The position numbers were made by a program, and so were the translations under genes. A DNA stretch of 17,695 nt from an uncultured Mycoplasmatota bacterium. GTDB lineage: Bacteria; Bacillota_I; Bacilli_A; RF39; UBA660. The stretch covers positions 1-17,695 of the forward strand of contig URIY01000036.1 in assembly GCA_900547995.1 (NCBI GenBank). The letters are read 5' to 3'. The notes below the pieces were generated by a model that was not told the DNA's origin, did not search any database, and worked only from the letters and a program-made list of their open reading frames with translations. Below, piece after piece: positions 1 to 5,969 of the stretch (the stretch's first letter is position 1; each line of letters begins with the position of its first letter).

Positions 1-220
<220 letters not shown>

Positions 221-222
221 AA

Positions 223-290
223 AATTTTTCATAAATAATTTATGAGAGACACATTATCATGTTTTCAGAGAATTATTTCTCAAAAAAGTA
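223..290 (+). other. 23S-5S spacer with two small hairpins
   Basis: The spacer has a dyad tcataaa/tttatga around 229-245 and a second hairpin gagaa/ttctc around 268-282 followed by an A run. These are plausible RNase III-type processing structures in the rRNA precursor. The role is inferred from position only. Confidence 0.4.
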
Positions 291-396
291 AATTGGTAAC
301 GATAGCAAAGTGGATACACCTGTTCCCATCCCGAACACAGAAGTTAAGCACTTTCACGCCGAAGATAGTTAATCGCGAAAATAGGTAGTTGCCAAT
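291..396 (+). rRNA. 5S ribosomal RNA
   Basis: A complete 5S gene of about 106 bases. The conserved core cccgaacacagaagttaagc lies at about 331-350. The ends aattggtaac (291-300) and gttgccaatt (388-397) pair with one G-U wobble to close helix I. It is slightly shorter than the ~115 nt seen in Bacillus. A run of eight T follows directly (396-403), so the closing helix plus T tract resembles an intrinsic terminator for the rRNA operon. Confidence 0.93.
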
Positions 397-419
397 TTTT
401 TTTGTATATATTTTTTTTT
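388..419 (+). terminator. Possible rRNA operon terminator formed by 5S helix I plus T tracts
   Basis: The 5S closing helix is followed at once by T8 (396-403) and then a second tract of nine T (411-419). No separate hairpin lies between the 5S and the next gene's ribosome binding site at 420-427. Termination would have to use the 5S terminal helix itself, and it may be leaky. This reading is inferred. Confidence 0.35.
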
Positions 420-431
420 AGAAGGTGAATT

Positions 432-869
432 ATGTATACAGTGGGCAGTATTATTATTGTTAAAGATATTATTTTTAAAAATGGTGATGAGGCTGTTGAT
501 CATTCTCATAAATTTGGTAGACCTTGTTTAGTAGTTTCTCTTTTTGAGGATAAAGTTTATTTTATACCATTATCTTCAAAAGTATATAATGGAAAGTATG
601 ATACTGAGATTGAAATAGATAATAAATATTGTAAAAAAAAATCTATTATAAAGGTAAGCAATATTTATTGCCGTGATGGATATTACTATGAAGAAAAATG
701 TAAATTAGAAGATACTGATTTACTAAAAATATTAAATTATCTATATAAATATCAAACATTAAAAAAATGTGATGATTTATTTTTAATTATTAAAGATGAT
801 ATTCAAAACACGATTGACACACTTTCTAATAGAGTAAATAAAGAAAAAAGGTTAGTATACAAATTGTAA
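432..869 (+). CDS. MazF/PemK-like small protein (putative endoribonuclease-fold), no antitoxin partner
   Basis: A 145-residue soluble protein starting at ATG 432 behind a strong ribosome binding site (agaaggtg, 420-427). The N-terminal half resembles the PemK/MazF SH3-like barrel: a start of the type VGSIIIVKD, then GRPCLVVS, then a strand run KVYFIPLSSK where MazF proteins have the 'viv.PiTs' strand. A later IIKVSNIY strand and a terminal helix (about residues 92-107) fit the same plan. The C-terminal ~35 residues are charged and probably helical. MazF/PemK toxins are mRNA interferases normally encoded after a small antitoxin gene. None precedes or follows here: upstream is the 5S rRNA only 35 bases away, downstream is tsaE with its own promoter. 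It may be a solitary or repurposed member, or an SH3-like protein without nuclease activity. No promoter is visible in the short gap, so it may depend on read-through from the rRNA operon. Confidence 0.5.
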   Translation: MYTVGSIIIVKDIIFKNGDEAVDHSHKFGRPCLVVSLFEDKVYFIPLSSKVYNGKYDTEIEIDNKYCKKKSIIKVSNIYCRDGYYYEEKCKLEDTDLLKILNYLYKYQTLKKCDDLFLIIKDDIQNTIDTLSNRVNKEKRLVYKL

Positions 870-878
870 TAAATAATC

Positions 879-908
879 TTGTATTATTAACTATTATTTT
901 GATATAAT
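879..908 (+). promoter_or_regulatory. Promoter for the tsaE operon
   Basis: A -35 box TTGTAT (879-884), an 18-base spacer and a perfect -10 TATAAT (903-908). The start of transcription would fall about 915, leaving a leader of about ten bases before ATG 926. The promoter sits just after the stop of the MazF-like gene. Confidence 0.7.
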
Positions 909-925
909 AAATTTGGTGATAAAAT

Positions 926-1375
926 ATGGAATATAAATTTACGACTCATAGTGAAAGAGATACAATTGAATTAGCACAAAATTTCGAATCAGAAAAATTT
1001 CCAAATATGATTATTTGTTTAGATGGTGAACTTGGCAGTGGTAAAACTGTTTTTACTAAAGGAATAGCCAATGCACTTGGTATTAATGAAACAATAACCT
1101 CTCCAACTTTTACTATTATTAAAGAGTATGATGGTGAATTACCACTTTATCATATGGATGTTTATAGACTTGATGGTAAAACTGATGGAATTGGAATTGA
1201 AGAATATTTCACAAAAGGTGGAGTAGTTGTTATTGAATGGTCTGAAACTATTAAAGATATCTTACCTAAAGAAAGATTAGATATTAAGTTTAAAATACTT
1301 GATGAAAATAAAAGATTACTTATACTAAGGCCATATGGTAAAAAGTATGAAGATTTGTGTGAGGCTGTATTATGA
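926..1375 (+). CDS. tsaE: tRNA threonylcarbamoyladenosine biosynthesis ATPase TsaE
   Basis: A 149-residue P-loop ATPase of the TsaE/YjeE family, which drives the TsaB-TsaD complex during synthesis of t6A at position 37 of ANN-decoding tRNAs. The Walker A motif GELGSGKT is at about residues 34-41, followed by the family signature TSPTFTIIKEY (about 58-68), a YHMDVYRL segment (about 75-82) and VVVIEWSE (about 100-107), the Walker B-like strand with the conserved Trp. The length is typical. It starts at ATG 926 after a weak ggtgat site; transcription appears to begin only ~10 bases upstream. The stop overlaps the next start as ATGA (1372-1375), indicating translational coupling to tsaB. Confidence 0.96.
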   Translation: MEYKFTTHSERDTIELAQNFESEKFPNMIICLDGELGSGKTVFTKGIANALGINETITSPTFTIIKEYDGELPLYHMDVYRLDGKTDGIGIEEYFTKGGVVVIEWSETIKDILPKERLDIKFKILDENKRLLILRPYGKKYEDLCEAVL

Positions 1376-1986
1376 TTAGTTTATTTGTTGATACATCATA
1401 TAAATCTATGTATGTTGCATTAATAAAAGACAAACAACTTATGGATTATACAAATTTGATGGCAGAGGCTAATTTTTCTGAATTACTTTTACCTTCAATT
1501 AATTCATTATTGAAAAAAAATAATGTTGATGTTAATGAAATTGATAAAATATATGCAACAGTTGGACCTGGATCTTTTACAGGTATTAGAATTGGTCTTA
1601 CAGTTTGTAAAATGCTTGCTTGGTCTCTTGGTAAAGGAATTATACCTATTTCAAGTTTAGAATTTATGGCAACAACAAATGTGAAAACAAAATATGTAAT
1701 ACCATTTATTGATGCAAGACATGATAAAGTATTTGGTGGAGTGTATGATACAAATTTAAATATAGTTATTGCTGATGCTTATACAAGTATTAATGACTTA
1801 AAAGATAAATTGGATGATTCATATACATTTGTTTCATATGATAACTTTGATTTATCTAATCTTATTAAACCAAAATATGATGTAATGAGAATAATAAATA
1901 AACATCAAAATGATAATGAAATAAGTTGTCATGCAATAAAGCCAAATTATTTAAAGAGAACTGAAGCTGAAGAATCTAGATTATGA
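1372..1986 (+). CDS. tsaB: tRNA threonylcarbamoyladenosine biosynthesis protein TsaB
   Basis: A 204-residue ASKHA-fold protein, the inactive paralogue and dimer partner of TsaD in the t6A-forming complex. Hallmarks are the N-terminal VDTSYKSMYVAL phosphate-loop-like strand pair (about residues 6-17), ELLLPSINSLL (about 37-47), and the signature GPGSFTGIRIGLT (about 66-78). A further IPFIDARHDKVFGGVY segment follows (about 110-125). The C-terminal half is shorter than in Bacillus, so the protein is somewhat under the usual ~230 residues. Both junctions are ATGA overlaps (with tsaE at 1372, with the rimI-like gene at 1983), so the three genes are probably translationally coupled. Confidence 0.95.
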   Translation: MISLFVDTSYKSMYVALIKDKQLMDYTNLMAEANFSELLLPSINSLLKKNNVDVNEIDKIYATVGPGSFTGIRIGLTVCKMLAWSLGKGIIPISSLEFMATTNVKTKYVIPFIDARHDKVFGGVYDTNLNIVIADAYTSINDLKDKLDDSYTFVSYDNFDLSNLIKPKYDVMRIINKHQNDNEISCHAIKPNYLKRTEAEESRL

Positions 1987-2387
1987 TACGAGAAGCAACA
2001 CTTAATGATTTAGAATATGTTAATTTTTTAATGAGTTCTTTTAATATCAATGTTTATAATGAATTTAATAACCCTTTTGTTAAGTTTCTTATATATGAAT
2101 TAGATAAAAAAATAGTTGGCGTTATAGATTATAGTTTTTTTGATAATCGGATTGAAATTAATTATATCATTGTAGATGATAAATATAGGCGAATGGGTCT
2201 TGCAACTAAAATGCTTGATTTTTTAATAGAAAATAATAAGAATATTGAAAATATTACTTTAGAGGTTTCTAGTAAAAATAATGTTGCGATTGATTTTTAT
2301 CATAAAAATAAGTTTTGTGATGTAAGTGTTAGAAAGAATTATTATCCAGATGGTGTAGATGCGATTATGATGATTAGGAGGTTTTGA
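1983..2387 (+). CDS. rimI: GNAT N-acetyltransferase, RimI-like
   Basis: A 134-residue GCN5-family acetyltransferase. The acetyl-CoA-binding motif A lies at about residues 59-75 (IIVDDKYRRMGLATKML, fitting the R/Q-x-x-G-x-G/A pattern). Motif B follows as LEVSSKNNVAIDFYHKNKF (about residues 93-111), with the Asn and Tyr typical of RimI, and the tail ends YPDGVDAIMMIRRF as in RimI proteins. RimI acetylates the N-terminus of ribosomal protein S18, and in Firmicutes its gene normally sits between tsaB and tsaD, as here. It is about 10-15 residues shorter than usual. An ATGA overlap couples it to tsaB. It could be a GNAT with a different substrate, but position and tail favour RimI. Confidence 0.88.
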   Translation: MIREATLNDLEYVNFLMSSFNINVYNEFNNPFVKFLIYELDKKIVGVIDYSFFDNRIEINYIIVDDKYRRMGLATKMLDFLIENNKNIENITLEVSSKNNVAIDFYHKNKFCDVSVRKNYYPDGVDAIMMIRRF

Positions 2388-2390
2388 TGT

Positions 2391-3395
2391 ATGAAAGATA
2401 TGTATATCCTTGCGATAGAATCAAGTTGTGATGAAACAAGTGCAGCAATTATAAAAAATGGTACTGAAGAGATTGCTACTGTTGTTTTGTCACAAATGGA
2501 TACTCATGCATCTTTTGGTGGTGTTGTGCCTGAAATTGCTAGTCGTATGCATGTAGAGAGTATAACAATGGTTTTTGAAGAACTTTTTAATAAGGCACAA
2601 ATGAAACTTGAACAAATAGATGCCATCGCGGTAACATATGGTCCAGGTTTAATTGGATCATTATTAATTGGTTTGCAGGCTGCTAAAACACTTGCTCTTG
2701 TAACAGGTAAACCGCTAATACCTGTTCATCATATTGCTGGTCATATATATGCCAATAACTTGGTCAAAAGATTAGAATTTCCACTTATTGCTCTTGTTGT
2801 AAGTGGTGGACATACAGAACTTATATATATGAAAGAAGATTATTCATTTGAAAAGATTGGTGGAACATTAGATGATGCAGTTGGTGAGGCATATGATAAA
2901 GTGGCACGCGTTATTGGTATACCATATCCAGGTGGACCTAATGTCGATAAACTTGCTCATATAGGTAATGATAGTTATAATCTTCCTTTACCTCTTGATG
3001 ATGATTCCTTTGATTTTAGCTTTAGTGGATTAAAGAGTGCTGTTATTAATGTGAAACATAATTTAGATCAAAAGAAAATTGCTATTGTTCCTGAAGACTT
3101 AGCCACTTCTTTTCAAAATAGAGTTGTTGAAATATTAACTAAAAAAACGATGAGGGCACTAAAAAAATATAATGTGCATCGCTTAATAATTGCTGGTGGA
3201 GTAGCTGCTAATAAAGGATTAAGAGAAAAATTTGAACAATTAAGTAAAAATGAGCATTTTGAACTAATTGTTCCAGAAATAAAATACTGTACAGATAATG
3301 CAGCTATGATAGGATCTGCTGGTTATTATGCATATAAAAAAGGAAGAGTGGCTGGTCTTGATTTAAATGCTAAGGCAACAGATAAGTTGCATTAA
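2391..3395 (+). CDS. tsaD: tRNA N6-adenosine threonylcarbamoyltransferase TsaD
   Basis: A 334-residue ASKHA-fold enzyme that transfers the threonylcarbamoyl group from threonylcarbamoyl-AMP to A37 of tRNA, acting with TsaB and TsaE. The N-terminal AIESSCDETSAAI loop, GGVVPEIASRMH, GPGLIGSLLIGL and the metal-binding HHIAGH (about residues 109-114) are all present. They are followed by LVVSGGHTEL, the FSFSGLKSAV segment, IAGGVAANKGLR, and the C-terminal CTDNAAMIGSAGYY. Length is typical. The start at 2391 has an AGGAGG site nine bases upstream (2376-2381) inside the end of the rimI-like gene; a second in-frame ATG at 2400 is also possible. It is the last gene of the t6A operon. The fourth enzyme of the pathway (TsaC/Sua5) is not in the window. 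Confidence 0.97.
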   Translation: MKDMYILAIESSCDETSAAIIKNGTEEIATVVLSQMDTHASFGGVVPEIASRMHVESITMVFEELFNKAQMKLEQIDAIAVTYGPGLIGSLLIGLQAAKTLALVTGKPLIPVHHIAGHIYANNLVKRLEFPLIALVVSGGHTELIYMKEDYSFEKIGGTLDDAVGEAYDKVARVIGIPYPGGPNVDKLAHIGNDSYNLPLPLDDDSFDFSFSGLKSAVINVKHNLDQKKIAIVPEDLATSFQNRVVEILTKKTMRALKKYNVHRLIIAGGVAANKGLREKFEQLSKNEHFELIVPEIKYCTDNAAMIGSAGYYAYKKGRVAGLDLNAKATDKLH

Positions 3396-3426
3396 AAAAG
3401 TTGTAATTAATAGTTGCAACTTTTTT
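3395..3426 (+). terminator. Rho-independent terminator of the tsaE-tsaD operon
   Basis: A 12-bp stem with one G-U wobble (arms 3395-3406 and 3414-3425), a seven-base loop and a T6 run (3421-3426), beginning at the tsaD stop codon. Confidence 0.85.
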
Positions 3427-3461
3427 ATATACATAAATTTAATATCTTTAAATATAACTAC

Positions 3462-3490
3462 TTGCGTTATTATATTTCTTGTTTTATAAT
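3462..3490 (+). promoter_or_regulatory. Promoter for tRNA-Gln (and possibly gltX)
   Basis: A -35 box TTGCGT (3462-3467), exactly 17 bases, then a perfect -10 TATAAT (3485-3490). The tRNA begins at 3501, ten bases downstream. It is the only convincing promoter upstream of gltX. Confidence 0.8.
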
Positions 3491-3500
3491 AAATATGTAT

Positions 3501-3574
3501 TGCCTCATGGCCAAGCGGTAAGGCAACGGACTCTGACTCCGTGATCATTAGTTCGAATCTAATTGAGGCAGCCA
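3501..3574 (+). tRNA. tRNA-Gln (anticodon CUG)
   Basis: The acceptor arms tgcctca (3501-3507) and tgaggca (3564-3570) pair perfectly, with discriminator G and an encoded CCA (3571-3574). The anticodon stem acgga/tccgt (3526-3530, 3538-3542) encloses a seven-base loop ctctgac with anticodon CTG at 3533-3535, reading CAG. The T loop is ttcgaat. Overall it resembles Firmicutes tRNA-Gln. In such an AT-rich genome the C34 isoacceptor is probably a minor species beside a UUG tRNA elsewhere (inference). Confidence 0.95.
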
Positions 3575-3585
3575 AATGATATATT

Positions 3586-3608
3586 CTCTTGCCATGCAAG
3601 AGTTTTTT
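3586..3608 (+). terminator. Terminator-like hairpin between tRNA-Gln and gltX
   Basis: A perfect 7-bp stem ctcttgc/gcaagag (3586-3592, 3596-3602) with a 3-base loop, followed by T6 (3603-3608). It starts 12 bases after the tRNA CCA and ends 19 bases before the gltX start codon. It may simply end the tRNA transcript, or act as a leaky terminator controlling read-through into gltX, since no promoter is visible between it and the gene. Confidence 0.8.
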
Positions 3609-3627
3609 ATAGAAGGAGATATTTTTT

Positions 3628-5289
3628 ATGAATAATAAAGATTTAGCAAATTTACTTTTTCCAAATGTTGATAAGGACTTAACATATTATGAGGAAAAAT
3701 ATCCTAAACGTAATTTAGACGCGAATGCTTGTGTTACGAGATTTGCACCAAGCCCAACAGGAAGAATGCATATGGGGAATTTATTTGCTTCATTTGTACC
3801 AGAAAGATTTGCTCATCAAACTAACGGTGTATTTATTTTAAGAATTGAAGATACTGATGATAAAAGAGCTATTGATGATGGTGTTAATTTAATTATTAGT
3901 GATTTAAAAGAATATAATTATAAAGTTGATGAAGGTCCTGTTAATGGTGGTGAGTATGGGCCATATATTCAAAGTCAGCGTAAAGATATTTATCATGCAG
4001 TCGCTAAATATTTGGTTTCTATTGGTAGAGCATATCCATGTTTTTGTTCTGAAGATGATTTATGTCATATGAGAGAAGAACAAGAGGCTTGTAAAGATAG
4101 AATTGGTTATTATGGTAAATATGCTAAATGTCGTAATTTAAGTTATGAAGAAGTAAAAAAACATATTGACAATGGTGATAAGTGGGTATTAAGATTAAAA
4201 TCTATGGGTGATTTTAATAAAAAATTCACTTTTAAAGATTTAATTAAGGGTACGATTGAATTACCTCAAAATGACTTAGATCAAGTATTACTTAAATCAG
4301 ATGGAGTACCTCCCTATGCCTTTGCTCATGTATGTGATGACCATTTTATGAGAGTTACTACTGTTACTAGAGATGATTCTTATATATCATCTGTTCCCTT
4401 TCATTTAGAACTATGGAATGCCTGTGGATTTGAAGCTCCTAAGTTTGCTCATTTACTTCCTTTAAATAAAAAAGACGGAGAAGTAGTTAGAAAACTTAGT
4501 AAGAGAAAAGATCCTGAAGCAGCTGTTGCTTTTTATCATGAAAGAGGTATTCCAGTAGAAGCAGTTAAATTATATTTTGCAACTCTATTAAATTCTAATT
4601 TTGATGAATGGTTCTTGAAAAATCAAGATAAGAATTATAATGATTTCACTTTTACATTTAATAAGATGTGTACAAGTGGTGGATCATTATTTGATATCGA
4701 AAAATTAATTAATATCTCTAAAAATTATTTAAGTAGATTAAGTGCTAGAGAAATGTTTGATAACTTAGATAATTGGTCTAAAGAATTTGATAAAGGTTTT
4801 AATGAATTGATTAATAAATATAAAGATTATACAATTGCAGTTCTTAATATCGAAAGAGAACAAAAAAAACCAAGAAAAGATTTCGCTTGCTACAGTGAAA
4901 TAAAGAATAATATTTGGTATATGTATGATGAATATTATGATACTAAATCATTAAATGAATTATATGATGGTATAGAGTTTAAAATAAAAGATATTAATTT
5001 ATTGGAAACATATGTTAATGAATACTATAATTCATCAGATACAAATGAAGAATGGTTTAATAAAATAAAAGAATTATCTTTTAATAATGGTTATACTGAT
5101 GTAAAAACATATAAACAAAATCCTGAAATGTATAAGGGGCATGTTGGAGATGTATGTGAATTAATCAGGGTAGTAGTTACTTCTAAAAAAGAAACACCAA
5201 ATTTATATGACATTTTAAATATCTTAGGTAAAGATAGAATAATTAAAAGAATAGGTATGTTTAAAGAATATATAGGAAAGTTGAATTAG
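3628..5289 (+). CDS. gltX: Glutamyl-tRNA synthetase (divergent, probably non-discriminating)
   Basis: A 553-residue class I aminoacyl-tRNA synthetase that attaches glutamate to tRNA-Glu and, if non-discriminating, also to tRNA-Gln for later amidation by GatCAB. The HIGH motif appears as MHMGN inside FAPSPTGRMHMGN (about residues 39-51) and the KMSKS loop as KLSKR (about 290-294). ILRIEDTDDKRA is conserved, and the zinc-knuckle region is visible (CFCSEDD with downstream Cys residues, about 132-170). The segment that in most GluRS reads V.RG(E/D)..ls.tp reads TVTRDDSYISSVP (about 247-259), so the Gly is lost. The C-terminal ~240 residues form an enlarged anticodon-binding region ending in a conserved-looking GHVGDVCELIRVVVTS stretch. 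It is longer than the usual ~480-500. Start ATG 3628 follows GAAGGAG (3614-3620). It is flanked by tRNA-Gln and tRNA-Glu. Non-discriminating character is inferred from the neighbourhood and phylum, not from specific residues. Confidence 0.93.
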   Translation: MNNKDLANLLFPNVDKDLTYYEEKYPKRNLDANACVTRFAPSPTGRMHMGNLFASFVPERFAHQTNGVFILRIEDTDDKRAIDDGVNLIISDLKEYNYKVDEGPVNGGEYGPYIQSQRKDIYHAVAKYLVSIGRAYPCFCSEDDLCHMREEQEACKDRIGYYGKYAKCRNLSYEEVKKHIDNGDKWVLRLKSMGDFNKKFTFKDLIKGTIELPQNDLDQVLLKSDGVPPYAFAHVCDDHFMRVTTVTRDDSYISSVPFHLELWNACGFEAPKFAHLLPLNKKDGEVVRKLSKRKDPEAAVAFYHERGIPVEAVKLYFATLLNSNFDEWFLKNQDKNYNDFTFTFNKMCTSGGSLFDIEKLINISKNYLSRLSAREMFDNLDNWSKEFDKGFNELINKYKDYTIAVLNIEREQKKPRKDFACYSEIKNNIWYMYDEYYDTKSLNELYDGIEFKIKDINLLETYVNEYYNSSDTNEEWFNKIKELSFNNGYTDVKTYKQNPEMYKGHVGDVCELIRVVVTSKKETPNLYDILNILGKDRIIKRIGMFKEYIGKLN

Positions 5290-5339
5290 TTTTCACTTTC
5301 TTTTTTTTCAGGATATCAATTAATAATTTAAAAATATAC

Positions 5340-5368
5340 TTGTAAATAGTATGTTTTTATGTTAAAAT
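5340..5368 (+). promoter_or_regulatory. Promoter for tRNA-Glu
   Basis: A -35 box TTGTAA (5340-5345), 17 bases, then -10 TAAAAT (5363-5368). The tRNA starts at 5391. No clear terminator is visible between the gltX stop (5289) and this promoter, so gltX transcripts may run into the tRNA. Confidence 0.65.
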
Positions 5369-5390
5369 TAACATGTTCTATTCGTTAAAT

Positions 5391-5467
5391 GGTCTGTTGG
5401 TGAAGTGGTTTAACACGCGCGCCTCTCAAGCTCGTATTCACGGGTTCGAAACCCGTACAGACTACCA
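5391..5467 (+). tRNA. tRNA-Glu (anticodon CUC)
   Basis: The acceptor arms ggtctgt (5391-5397) and acagact (5457-5463) pair with one terminal G-U, followed by discriminator A and an encoded CCA. The T arm acggg-ttcgaaa-cccgt (5440-5456) is perfect. The anticodon loop ctctcaa (5423-5429) gives anticodon CTC at 5425-5427, reading GAG. The anticodon stem cgcgc/gctcg (5418-5422, 5430-5434) has a central C-U mismatch (5420 with 5432), unusual for a functional tRNA. The body otherwise resembles Firmicutes tRNA-Glu (ttggtgaagtggttt D arm). Confidence 0.88.
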
Positions 5468-5481
5468 TATAAGAAAATAAG

Positions 5482-5504
5482 CGACTTATCAAAAGGTCGT
5501 TTTT
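5482..5504 (+). terminator. Terminator after tRNA-Glu
   Basis: Arms cgactt and aaggtcg (one bulged base) around a short A-rich loop are followed by T5. A weak but well-placed intrinsic terminator 15 bases after the tRNA. Confidence 0.55.
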
Positions 5505-5602
5505 ATGTTTTTATCTATACAATAATAAAAATTTATATAAAATGATAAAAAAATATTAATCAAAATGTTTCTAATTTAATATAATAATAGAAGGTGATTA
5601 AG

Positions 5603-5902
5603 ATGAATTTAGAATTACTCTTAAAAAAAGAAAATTTGAATAATGAAATTAGAAATTTAGAGAATTTACAAGATCATGCAGAGGAATTAAAAAGATTACG
5701 TAATAAATTAGTTTCTGTTGAAAAACAAATAAAACTACAATGCCAACAAGAAGGACATTATTTTGGAACAAAATGGAATTGTTTTGAAGATAAATTTAGC
5801 TTTGGTAAGATAAGACTTATAAGAGAAACATATGAAAAAACTTGCGACATATGTGGTACTACTATAAAAACAAAAAAAATAAAATTTAGTAATAAAAAAT
5901 AG
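5603..5902 (+). CDS. Small coiled-coil protein with C-terminal Cys-pair (zinc-ribbon-like) motif, unknown function
   Basis: A 99-residue protein I do not recognise. Start ATG 5603 is chosen because the ribosome binding site agaaggtg (5589-5596) lies at the right distance; the in-frame GTG at 5594 is part of that site. Residues 1-50 form a charged, probably coiled-coil helix rich in Leu, Glu, Asn and Lys. They are followed by a CQQEGHYF segment (about 47-54) and then CDICGT (about 83-88), a CxxC pair. Together a C...H...CxxC arrangement could bind zinc, like short zinc-ribbon proteins. The tail is Lys-rich. A candidate -10 TATAAT (5580-5585) precedes it without a good -35, and a strong terminator follows, so it is probably transcribed alone. 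Its strong Lys content suggests nucleic-acid contact, but that is a guess. Confidence 0.75.
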   Translation: MNLELLLKKENLNNEIRNLENLQDHAEELKRLRNKLVSVEKQIKLQCQQEGHYFGTKWNCFEDKFSFGKIRLIRETYEKTCDICGTTIKTKKIKFSNKK

Positions 5903-5922
5903 TTTAAATAAACTATTTTTTT
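5895..5922 (+). terminator. Terminator after the small Cys-pair gene
   Basis: A perfect A-U-rich stem of about 11 bp (aaaaatagttt pairing with aaactattttt, four-base loop aaat at 5906-5909) ends in a T run. It overlaps the stop codon of the preceding gene. Confidence 0.7.
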
Positions 5923-5969
5923 CTTTAGTAAACTAAAATATATGGTACAATAATGATAGAGGTAGTTAT

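Noticed and set aside
926..2387. Mycoplasma-type genetic code (TGA = Trp)
   Set aside because: TGA ends tsaE, tsaB and the rimI-like gene at the expected lengths, and Trp codons in conserved motifs are TGG.
3363..3599. Minus-strand open frame over the tsaD 3' end, terminator and tRNA-Gln
   Set aside because: It is antisense to a clear tRNA and terminator, has no ribosome binding site or recognisable protein features.
3575..3627. T-box riboswitch in front of gltX
   Set aside because: The region is far too short and lacks the conserved T-box sequence; only a simple terminator hairpin is present.
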